Positions 38,821 through 50,600 of a stretch of 64,000 nt of DNA are shown piece after piece (position 1 is the stretch's first letter; every line of letters begins with the position of its first letter). The position numbers and the translations under genes are program-made. The stretch is from Leuctra nigra. Its lineage: Eukaryota > Arthropoda > Insecta > Plecoptera > Leuctridae. The stretch spans positions 13,705,073-13,769,072 of the forward strand of contig OW203767.1 in assembly GCA_934045905.1 (NCBI GenBank), in the 5' to 3' direction. The notes under the pieces are model-generated. The model was given only the letters and a program-made list of their open reading frames with translations. It was not told where the DNA came from and made no database searches.

Positions 38821-38827
38821 CGCAGCC

Positions 38828-38890
38828 GGAGTTCGAACCCGGGATCTATCACTCTTAGAGCGCCTCTCGATGATAGAGCTCCAGCTCTTG
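38828..38890 (-). mobile_element. tRNA-like SINE fragment, minus strand
   Basis: Read on the minus strand there is a strong B box, GATCCCGGGTTCGAAC (38,831-38,846), preceded by GAGCTCTATCATCGAGAGG, which could be a worn D-arm/anticodon segment. It faces away from the plus-strand SINE head next to it, so the two form a divergent pair. Confidence 0.45.
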
Positions 38891-38960
38891 CCGGGCAGCT
38901 CAGTCGGTAGAGCTCTCCCCGCAAGTTAGAGCTCCCGGGTTCGAGTTCCGATTCAACCAG
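38889..38960 (+). mobile_element. tRNA-derived SINE head
   Basis: A perfect D-arm/A-box block, AGCTCAGTCGGTAGAGC (38,897-38,913), is followed by a B box, GGTTCGAGTTCC (38,938-38,949). The T stem has mismatches and the acceptor ends do not pair, so a working tRNA is unlikely. AACCAGATATTTTCC after the head is typical of many tRNA-derived SINEs. Confidence 0.65.
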
Positions 38961-39176
38961 ATATTTTCCACTTCGTATCCCTTCTTATCATTTCAGTGAA
39001 ATGTGTTCACCTCTGGATACACTTTTCTTGGAAACCAAACCGAGGAGCACGAACAATTTACTTTCAGAGATCCACCCTTCCTCATTGACTGATCATAGAT
39101 GATGAAGTGGCCAATCATCCACACACGATGATACGATGTCCCAAGCCAATCGTCCCAACTCCCAAGTAGACAAACA

Positions 39177-39543
39177 TAGTGATGGAACTTCAAAATTTTC
39201 ATAAAAATTTTCATAAAAAAAAAAATCAAAAAAAAAATCAAATGAAAATTTGAATTTTTTTATAAGACTCGTGTAAATGAAAATACTCATTTACAGAGGA
39301 CCTTTCAGCATGTATTTTCTATTTTTTTTATTTTGTTAAGTATTAATGGAGGTGTATTACATTATTAAATGCGTGATAGAAATACGTTTAAAAATGTCGG
39401 TACGCCTACAAGAAAAATAATAATAATAAAAAAAAATTACCTGCCTCAGGATTTAAAACATTGAAAATTTTCATGAAAATTTTCACACACAAAATTTCAT
39501 GAAAAAATTCACACACAAAATTTCATGAAAAATCCCAACACTA
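39177..39543. mobile_element. Possible hAT-like MITE
   Basis: The ends are TAGTGATGGAACTTC on the left and, on the complementary strand from the right, TAGTGTTGGGATTTTTC. Inside are repeated AAAATTTTCATGAAAATTTT-type words at both ends. The 8-bp flanks GACAAACA and GACATGTG agree at only half their positions, so the TSD is unproven. Confidence 0.4.
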
Positions 39544-42500
39544 GACATGTGCAGTCTTGATCCATCCATCCAGCCCACACAAGATCATGTGCGAACTCCA
39601 CACTTCGCTCTTGGCCGAAGAATTATGCGAACCACACACTAAATTAACCTCCGCAGAGTTTACGAGAGTGAATAAAAGTGAAGTGAAGTATTTTGGCCGC
39701 GACGCCGGGTTGTAACTTGTAAGTTATGTCTTCACTCGACTCTGCCTTGCCCTGCAGCGGGGCTATCAAAGTGTTATACGGGGAGCGTCGCCGCTTTAAT
39801 AGTGTTTATAGATTCGTCGACGTATTGGTAGTGCAGCATCTGTGGAGCTCCATTAGTGGGGAACCATCCCGGCATTTGTCTCTCTCCAGTCACCGCTACT
39901 CTCAAGGAATTCTGGAGATATGTAGTTATTTACAGCGTCGTAACTTTTGAACCATATGAAAAATATTTTAGCTCAGCAGGATTTAAAGTGTTGGCTACTG
40001 CAACACTTCGGAGCAGTGCTCGCATAACTTATTTCCAAACTTCATTTTTGTTTTCTAAAACGGCCCAAATATTGTTACCATTTTGTCATTGGAATTAGTT
40101 TAGTTGGTCACAGAGAACCTTTTATTCTCAGAGATGAGAACCGCCTCTCTTGCATCTTGTCTTTAAAAGTTTGAATATCCCATGGCGGGGATTGGAACCC
40201 AGGTCTCCAGGATGAAAAACAACTCGAATCCGTGAACGTAAATTTACGATTTTTCTGAAACTCATTGTTTTGCCTTTTGAGCCACAGATTTTTAACGATT
40301 TGATTGTTTAGAATTGATTTTAGACATTTTAGACATTGCAAGTATCTATTCAAATTGCTAGTCCAAAACAACAGAGGTAGTACCAATCTAAAACGAAATT
40401 TTAAAATAATCATGGAGATATTCCTTATTTCTTTTCCTGGTCATCAACATCGACGTTTGAAGATTTGTTTGAGTTGAAACGAGCCTCTGGACCCAACTCG
40501 GATGCTGTGTTGTTCTCTTCACCTGCAATCGCCATGGATCTCGAACCATTCTTTCCGCTCGAACCTTTGTTGACAACATGCACCAGCAAATCCCCACAAA
40601 TTAGCCCAATGGACTGCCAAATTGTTTGAAAGGAACCGTCAGCGATGACAAAATATAAATCTCAAATGAGGGCACTTTTACAACGACTGGTTTTTACGAT
40701 GAAAGGGTTTTTCAACAAATGGACGTAAATATGTCCATCTTTTCATTTTGAGATTCGTCCTTTTGAAACGGTCAGAAGAAATGAGGTGCAGTAAATCGGG
40801 GGAGTGGGGGGGGGGGGGCTTTTGTAATCGCGGAAGGGTAGAAGATGGGTAGAAGCGAAGGCTGTGGTAAAAGCCACCACCAGTCTTGGAAGAGAAAAAT
40901 TACAATTCGACTTTCGAGTAGATATTGAAATCTGTAGACTATGTACCTACGAATATCTCAATTTTTTGGGATACCTATCAAAATACGATTTTTAACATCT
41001 TTTAAGTTGTCATCATGTGGTTTCTTAGAACCACTAGAAATCTATGAGCTATTTTTTTCGCTTCGATAAAAACTTTTGACGATCTGCAAGATAAATCAGA
41101 TTTGTATGTAGATTCTATTCCCTTTTAATACGAGCTACAGTTTTATATCTCATCAATTCGAGAGAAAACTGTATTATTACCCTAGTCTTCAACTTTACAC
41201 TAATGCCTGGATGTAGACTACTGATCGTTAAATCTGGGCGTAGGTACTATATTTTGTTATATTAGAGGGAAAGTCAATGCTTAGGTACAGAGGTAAACCA
41301 TACATAAATATTATCTAGATGTCGTATTGAATTATTGAATATCAAATAAATAAATTTAATTTTGTAGTTTCTTATGAACACTTTTTCCATCCCCAGTCCG
41401 AAGGCATCTTGCCAAAGTTGAACCATAAGCCAAGCGATGAATAAAGAACGACATGATATCACCAGATCCCGCTAATTACGATTTATTAGACACTTATTGT
41501 CCAGTAATAAAATCCCCGGCAAAACTCGTCTAAAAACACCAATGGAGAACAGGTTGAAGAATCTACATTCCTTGGAACTGACGTCACATCGTGGTGCGGT
41601 GTAATTCAATGCACAAGAGATCGCCGGAGCAAAATCTTATAGAAGTAAAACCTGCATTCGAAGTGTGCTATGGTATTTTTCTATTCTTTTATTATTATGC
41701 CCATCGGTAAAGAATTATATTCTATACGATGCCGTGGGTAGTTAAATATATAACTTGAAGTTTATGACGTGGGCGAGTGGTTTTGGGTGAATCACGAGTT
41801 TGGTGGTCGGCTCATCGCATCTGATTTTGTCTCGATTCACACACCTTGAGGTCGATCTCGACAGGTCACATACAGACAAAATATTAACAACCATCTATCA
41901 AGTGTTGTGTTAATTGCTTTATTCTGTTTATTTTACCTTACTTTAATTGGAATAGTTTACTACACTTATAGGCGGCGAGGTCCATTAATTAATCGAGTTA
42001 ACCACGCTAATGAGGGTGAAGAGATGAAAACATTTTACCCTCCCCTTTCTTCCGACGAAAGAACCAAGTTTTAATGAGCCTAGAATGGAATTAGACTTGT
42101 TGAAAAAGATGAATTCTTCCACATGTGTTGATGAGTGTACTTGCTGTCAGTGTCAACGTAACAGTGTCTCACATCGGCACCAAGTGATGCGATTTGTGCG
42201 CATGATCAGCGCAACAAGTACAGCACGTGCGTATTCTGACAGATTGCAGACATTAGGTCACACAAACACAGGGGGAGCACAAAGTTCGGAGGGTGATTTA
42301 GGAATAACACTTAATTCTAAGAGGGTCAGGAAAACGATCGCAAAATAGCTAACGTTTTGAATGATTAGTAATTGAAATAATTTTGATTCGAAAATATCTT
42401 AATAGTCACGAATATTTAGTCACCAGACCGATAGAATTATTTGATATTTTGAGACAGAGCAGTCGATGAAACATAGAATGTAAACAATAATCCACGTGCT

Positions 42501-42700
42501 CCTATTTATGTTGCAATAGTCTACAATTGAAGCCGGCTGTTTCTTTCTCACTCTTGTCAATGAACGAATAAAGAAGACCCAATCAAGTATATTACCCTTG
42601 ACTAGCGCCTACACATAAATCAACCTCGTGCAAGCCCCAGGGTGGCTAAAACAAGACAAACGCTGAAACGAATCATCAAAAACTTGTTTTCCAAACTCAC
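39544..42700. other. Stretch without recognised gene
   Basis: Short frames only. A run of G residues lies near 40,808-40,818. No exon or element boundary could be supported. Confidence 0.5.
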
Positions 42701-42900
42701 CTTGCTCGGTCGCCGAGTTGAAAGAATCCTCTTGAGGAGAATTTAAACACACTGGAGTCTTAATAACACATTGTCCGTGTAGAAGTCTGTAGTGAGTTTA
42801 CTTAGAACAAATAATAACACACACTCTCACACGATAACAACAACGTCGAATAAACAAAAACAAATCACTGTGGAGAGGCCATGATGCACTTGCTTCAGTA
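42701..42900 (-). promoter_or_regulatory. Possible 5' untranslated exon with promoter, minus strand
   Basis: On the minus strand CGACCGAGCAAG is followed by GTGAGTTTGG at 42,701/42,700, a near-consensus splice donor. Upstream lie two CCAAT words (CAACCAATCG near 42,971-42,980 and GTCCAATGGG near 42,939-42,948). The transcribed stretch would hold only a six-codon frame (ATGGCCTCTCCACAG then TGA), so it would be untranslated. No downstream coding exon is recognised, so this is inference from splice and promoter words alone. Confidence 0.3.
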
Positions 42901-45900
42901 ACAAGTTAAGAATGTCTCAGTCTCACGTTTCTCTTCCCATTGGACAAGATGTTGGTGGCTAGCTTTGCGATTGGTTGAAGATTAGTGGGCGACATTTACA
43001 GTGAATGCTACAGATTGGAACGCTACCGCCATCTATTGTCGAACTGCATAACCGAGCGCAAGACTTCGCAACGCGGGTGTTTCAAAACTGTCCGGTACAA
43101 ATCTCCGTTTTACAAGGACCTTTCAGCCCCTGAGGGCAAAAGCCAAAATACAATCGCCAATAAAACAAATACACCTCGGAAATGTGGATTTTCTTTGCGC
43201 CTCTGTTGCTATGAGGTGAGGTGGAGGTAGTGCCAGAAAAATAGCAAAAAATTAGCGTGGTAAATAGGAATTCCATTATAGAAAACAGTTTTTTCGCCGT
43301 TGCAAATTCCTTGTGAAATGTATGATACTCTCCGCTTTTTTCGATCATGACGGAATGGGAGGCGGTAAGGTCATGACAGCTGCAGCCAACGAAAGAGGTG
43401 CTTTTCACTCTGCTTTTATTTAAACACGACAGCTTTCGTAAGGATTATATATTCAAAGGTGATAGTTCCTCGTTCTTAGTATTGTGAACTTTGAAGAGTA
43501 AGTGCATTTATAGCTGTTAATAATTTTCATAAAATAACAACTCCTAGACCTTAGGACTACAAGACAGCGACCTTATGACAGTGATCATTTGAATTCTAGG
43601 GATTTTGAGCACTTATTATCGAATAAGAAGTGATTTTGGATATGGAATGGATAAAGATTGATTTTTCAATTTTATAAATTTAATTTAAACTTTTATTTTC
43701 ACTCACTTTCAACTATAGCTTTGATATGTACATCTATACAAAGCTAGAACTCAAAAACCAACCCAATAATCACCACAAATAAGTATGATTCTCATTATAA
43801 TTAATAATTAATATATTATTATATAATATAATATAAATAAAATTGCAATTATCACCTTAAAATGTTCCAATTTCTTCACTTGCAATTAATTGTGATCTAC
43901 ATGTATAAGCTAGATAAATGATTGCAAATTAATAACTATGATTCAATTAAACGCACATCAAACCATGATTTAAAAAATGTTATTGCTCTGGATAACAGTG
44001 ATGTCCATTCGAAATACTATTATTATATTTTGCGGTATGCCATCATTTTGTACATCGTGGCCTACATTATTTAATTACTTACATTTATTATAAATATATT
44101 TCAAAACGGGAAAGTAGTTTCTAATAAATTTGACAAATAGTACAAAATAACAATAGTTTCTAAATATATTAATGTTGCTAGTAAATAGTGAATGCATAAC
44201 AGGCTTATTCTCAATTGAAACAATATCATTAGAAATATTGGCACTTGAAAGATTGCTATTGAAGTTCCATAGAATTATTTGTTATCTTATTGAATAACCC
44301 ACTTATTAGGTGAAGCAATAATTTCAATTTAGAATTAAACCAGAATTTGCACTGCAGTACCCAGGAACGCTCGCACACTCGCTAGAAATTACCACGAAGG
44401 CGTTTGGGGCCGATTGTTCCGAACATTGCGAGTGGAGTGGCACTTTCGTGCAGACCTCAGCCATGGCAAATAGTGCGCAATGGCTCAAGACGTTGTATTA
44501 TTTCTTTAGGATCGTTGTCGAGGAGCTAAGTAGGTAGGTAGGGGAATAGCAGCGGTTTGTGAAAATGGTGCACAATGTTTATCTTTCCTTTGTGATCGTT
44601 GTATGGGAGCTACGCCGGGGAACCGCCGCGGTTTATGAAATGGAAGACATCTAGAGAACACATCTGTCGAGCTAAGGGAGGACTTACACGACTGGCTAGT
44701 TGAAAACATACAATAGTAAACGAGCGATAAAAGGAAGTCAACAATCCAAAATCGGATTGAGTAAAATTTGCTAATTTCTCTAGGAAGGGAGGAAGCAAAA
44801 CAGTTGAGCGCCAATAAGAAGCACAGGAAGCATAAATTCTGCAGCGGAAATTCCATTTTTAACAAATCGACCAACAGGGAAGCGATTTAATTTTGAGTAG
44901 ACTAATAAGGAATCAACAATTTGGCACAGAAGATTCTCTACCATTACCTACCCCAATATTATTAGTATATTACAAGTATACTTAATCTCGTTATCACCTA
45001 AAAATAAAAGATAGCGCATAAATACCTACACAGTATCTAACACTAGATCCATATTTCTTGGTAAACATCGATATACACATTTTGTTTTCATATTGCTGTA
45101 TTTTTTAGTTCATTGTTTTAGAATGATGATCTTATCTAAGAAGTAGTCTTCCATACCTTGCGGGAATCTTTCTTAACGCTTAAGCAAAACACGGGGACAA
45201 GGTTCGTAATTGCACGACAAGTTGAGGAGGCAAATGAAATAAAGAATAGTCTAACACCAACAAGTATAGGATTGAATCTAACCTACTGATCATTGCACCG
45301 TAGAAAATACCTACACGACACGATGCTCGGCACAATGCCGTTTCATGGAGATATACTTCAAGACACGAAAATTTCCATGACCAATTCAGATGTCCAACAT
45401 TTTTCAAATTAATTTAATACACATAATATAATAGATAACATTATAATTATCTATCTCTCATACCAACTATTTAAGTCTGAACTATGACTAAAAAAGTGAC
45501 TCGGTTCAAACGAACATATGATTTACCCAACTATTTGACCAAATAAATGTAATAGAAATCTCCTTCCCAGAAGAAAATAACTCTTCAACTGAGGACAGAC
45601 TCCATCCAGCACATCATCAATCACACTGTTGATGGATTGAACAGAATTCGTCTATTAGATGATACGGATTTTGCTAAATCAGTGTAAAGGATAAAATTTT
45701 GACATAAAATTAAAATAATATTGAAATTTAAATAATACTCTTCTTAACGAAGTACGTTAACCAACTTTTTGAATACAAGCTAGGCTAGAAGCAACAGAAT
45801 TGACACACAATGAACTGTTGTGTCAGGGCAAAAGAAAGAGAGCTGATGTAACAAGCTGTCTAATAGGTATTAGGTATTTAGTCAAAAACTAAACTGCCGT

Positions 45901-47615
45901 GAACCATTTAAAAAACTTGAGATCAAAATCAAAACGATGTCACAATTCACTATTTCAAATCAATGATTGAAACTCAAAAATTTCAAATTACGGAATACCT
46001 ACCTACCATGTCGTGAAGTGTTAAAAAAAATATTGTTGTCAAATCCAAACCCTAGGTAGTAAGTAGGTACCATTTATCCAGTTTTCCAGAAAACAAAACG
46101 TAAACTTGGCTACAAATTTTGTACATAAGAGTAGGTCAATGAGAAATGATCTGGAAGCTTTGAAAGTATATCTCCATGGTCTATTCGACATAGACTTGAA
46201 GTTGCCCGAAGTCTTGGGTTTGCCTATGTGGGAGACGAACAATGTATACATAGGGGAGATGATTGTTTCCCAACACACAAATAATTGATTGAAATAGGAA
46301 GAGCTTGCATATCACTGGAGACCTTGTTGAAAAAATATACATCATTCGAAATATATATATCGTTATCGTACTGTACATAATATGTATCGCTTTTATAATA
46401 TATTACGTAATTTAATTAATTATTACTTTATATACGTTTACCATACCATTTCATTAGAGATATTCTACCACGTCATTATCTACAAATATTTTAGTTTGTG
46501 TTTATGCAATTTTTAAGAGGAGTATTATGTTACGTTGTTACCATCTTACTGTACTTGTATGGTTCAATTCACATGCTAGTTACCACATGCAGTTACCTAT
46601 GTGATTATGAAAATGGGTTTTAGCAAATTCATTTTGAAGATATAGGTATGTACTAGGTATTTTGATTTGGTAGATCAAGCAAATTTGCAAAATCAATGCC
46701 GGACATTAATTAATTCGTTAATTACCAATTAGTAGTTGTCAAGCTAATCAGAGGAGCTTTAGATCTTCCCCTTCAACAGTAGAAGAATTTCACCGACATT
46801 GACCTGACTCAATTGAAATTGAATGCATATTTTGGTTAAAGTATCTACTCACATTTTGGTTGTAGGAGGAATCAGTACATTTTGGTCGAAATTTTAGCTT
46901 ATTTCAATAATTACTAATTACCTTCTTACTTTAAAGATAACCGGAAGTACTCAACTGCCTAAACGTAGACAAAATGCACATATACATTCTAATTTGGCTG
47001 TGGCTCAAGGTGAATTAGTACTATGATTATATTGTTACTTTCATTAACTTTACTTGCATAAAAACATTAGTAATTGTAAAATTGAAATTTAAAAAAAATA
47101 GGTGATAAAATGCCACTTGAATACCTTGGGAGCACTTTGTGCAACTGCTAGCACGTATTATGATGTATTGCTAAGTCTATGAGGAGGCGAGTTATTACAC
47201 GTCGAGATGTTTTGAGGTACATTTACATTTGCCGATAAGAAACTGCATAGCCAGACCTAGAGTTCATTGCATAAGTATGACTTGTTACTCAACGACAACG
47301 TGCGTTCAGATGCACGTCAATAGCCTCTCTGTAATGCGGAGGATGTATTCCAAGAAGAAAGTTTTAGAGCACATATCCTTTGATAGTAACTGTTTTAGTA
47401 AAGGAGATGGAATATTTTTACTGGATCTAGCCCGGCCGTACTGGCTGCCGATTGTGTGAAATTCGTTTTACTAGTTGCTGGTTTATCAATAATCATAAAA
47501 TAAATAAAGCCAATTCGAAGAACACTGGACTACATTAATTCCTAATCACCGGGTGATCTGCATTGCCAGCAGATCACACCGGCAATGTTATTACTTGCAA
47601 TATAATGATTAACTT
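42901..47615. other. Stretch without recognised gene; includes FoxN2/3 3' side
   Basis: AT-rich with scattered short frames. The last few hundred bases (about 47,100-47,615) should hold the 3' untranslated region of the FoxN2/3 gene if its last exon is as modelled. By eye I find no canonical minus-strand AATAAA in the first ~500 bp past the stop codon. Confidence 0.45.
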
Positions 47616-50600
47616 TTACCTTCGGTTTTTAGTTAATTTCTCTTCGGAACGCAACTGACGAACACTGTCGCTGTTCCTTACCTTTAACTTGGCGTTACCG
47701 TTCGCCACTAGGCTATTGTTATTATTATTTAACTTCCTCTTGCGCGAGTTCCCCCGCTGGCGAGATTTTGCCTCCTTCTTGGGGCGCGTGGCGCGGAGGA
47801 TGCGGGGGCGGAATGCCGGCGCGGTGGCTGGCGCCGGGGGCGTGAGCGGAGGGGAAAGGTGGCGCTTGCGCGCGGCGCGGGACGTGGAGAGGAACTCACC
47901 GGGGTAGCAGCGGTCGAGCGTCGGTATGCCGGCGAGGTTGAGCAGGGCGTCGGCGCCCTCGGCAATCTTGCGCTGTTCCTCGGAGTCCGAGTGGGAGGAG
48001 GGGGGGAAGTATGAGATCGGCGCCGGCTTGCAGACAACCACCTCGCTGTAGTAGTGGCGCGGGCGCGAGATGCTGGAACGACAATCGTACACACATGAGC
48101 TTCACCACAAAACAGTACCAGAATTACCTATTTGAAGAATCAATCTCGTTAATTAAATCCTCCGATTAAGACGAGAGTCTTACACCCAAGCTAAATAACG
48201 TCGATTTTCATACTCTGTAAATTTTTCTGCTACACCCAAATAAGACAACAATTTAAAACTTTTCAGCAACCTGTTTTTGTCCTGTTACCTTGAAAATTGT
48301 AAAATTGATGAGCTACTCAAGTAGAAGTTCCAAATAGTATCTGTATCAAGAGGGCTAGTCCAAAGTCAACTTTTGACAATCCAAATACTGTACATTTAAA
48401 TATGTAGACCTCCCTACTACGTCAAGAATAGAGATATTTTTGTATTGCTCCGTGTATATTCGTCTTAAAGACCAATTTACATGGAGCAATTTCTGGAACA
48501 ACTTCTGTGTCACACTTTTTGATAGAAATTAGAAAATGTTCTAGGTAAATGATATAAAAGTCGAGCTCAAGGTCCGTGACAAAAGTTGCTTTGTGTAATA
48601 CAAAATTGAATGAAAAATGGGAATGTGACAGAGAAGTTGATCCAGAAATTGTACCGCGTAAATCAGGCTTTATTCTCTTTCTCGCCTGGGTTCACAATTT
48701 ACCTGTCGTCGGTGTCCGAACCCTCGCCGAATGCCTCGTCCGGTGACACTGTGGGGCCGCCTGGCGTGGGTCCCGCGCTGTACGTGTGATCCTCACTTGG
48801 GGACGTTGTGATGACCAGCGCGTCGCTCGCACGCTGCTGCGCACCGCGCGACTTCTTGCGCCGCGGCGGAGCACTCTCCCGAGCTGTTGGCCACAAGTCT
48901 GTGCCAAAATCAACACAGCAACCAACAGTTAGACTAGACATCACTGCCTCCAATGTGTGTGGTGGGTGCGCAACCAAGTGTTTTTAATGTATTGTAAAAA
49001 AAAAATTGAAGAAGATTCCAAAGCCTGACAAAACAAGAGCTCAAAAAATGTGATTATTGGCATGAAGAACTAAGAGAAGAGTACCTACTCACAGGCATGT
49101 AGGAACTTTATTTTGACAGGGGGGTCAAAATTATATGGGATCGATGGATGTCAGGAAAGGGTAGTTCACTGCTACAAGGGGTCTGGGGGACTCACCACCC
49201 AGTTAGCCCCGCAGGGCCTTTTTTGAATTTTTGATACAAAATAATCGAATTTTAAGCTATTCTTCTCAAAGAAATGTAAAATGTGTGATATGCAATATTC
49301 TGTGGGAACTTAAGAAAACTTGTTTTTATAGAATTCCCATGGCCCGCAGGGCATTTTTTTACATCTTGATAAAAAAAATCAAATTCGACGCTTTTTTGGC
49401 ATCTTTTTTAAAGAAATTTAAAATGTGTGTTTTATGCAATACTCTTAAGGTGGATTCACACGGCCGTTTCAAACTTCCCAAGTTTGCCGAAGTTCCGAAT
49501 CGCCGTTCCAAAAACTCCCGTGTGAACTATGAAAGTTTGGAACTCAATCTTCGCAGTTCGAATCTTTTCATAGTTCTCACGGGAGTTTTTGGAACGGCGA
49601 TTCGGAACTTTTGCAAACTTGGGAAGTTTGGAACGGCCGTGTGAATCCACCTTTAGGGATACAAGAGACAAAATAAAATTTTGTTATTTGACAAAATCCT
49701 AAATGGCCCCGCAGGGAAATACTTGAATTCTAGTGAAAGAGAATCGATTATGAATTGATTTTGGAATCGACCTTTGAAAAAGGTTGCAAGAGCAACAGCA
49801 ATAAGCAATCAATAAGAATTAAATCTGTATGTGTTTTGCAACCTATTAGTTTAACGTGTAATTGTTTAATTTGATTCATGAGGATGATCATGTTGGACAA
49901 ATGAGTAAATGAGTTGTCTCATTGGATAATACCTCTGTTCAATTAGTTTTGCAAAACTTGAGAAAATTTTGAGAATTCAACCTCATAATGGAGCAAATCT
50001 GTGCATTCTGTGCAACACTTAATCAACATTTGTGAATATCTGGATGTGTTCAGGATCTCTAGCAGGGGGGGTCAGGCTCCAGACAGGGGGGGTCCATTCC
50101 CCCCTTCCCACCCCCCTATTCCTACGCGCCTGCCTACTCAGAGGTGGGATTCTATAACTCCATTGCGACCGCTTAGCAATTTCTTCCATAAGGATTAACA
50201 TTGAAATAATTGCTAAGTGGTCGCAAGGGAGTTATATAATCAGGGCCCAGTTGAGTTGGTTACATTTATTGCTTACAAAGTATATGTAGGAGTCTTGACT
50301 CTTGCTTAGTATGAGTGTGGAAAACTTAGTCCTGCTTTTTTCGTTTTTGAATTATATTATGCATTACACCCTGTTCAAAGTGCGCTTGAAATAGTCCAGG
50401 ATCGATCCGAGGCCATCCCGTAAGAAGTAATGTAACAGAGCTCACACGCGAGTTAATACGTACGTTGAACAGCCTGTATTTCTCACAAAGAACAGCGATT
50501 TTTTCAAAATTAAGAACTCTGGAAGTCTTGCGACTAAGTAGGGCTATTTGTGTGCATAACAAATATAACTGAATACCCTGCCTTGACTGAAACTCTGAGA

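Noticed and set aside
38889..38960. Functional tRNA gene
   Set aside because: A and B boxes are good, but the acceptor ends do not pair and the T stem is mismatched. A SINE head fits better.
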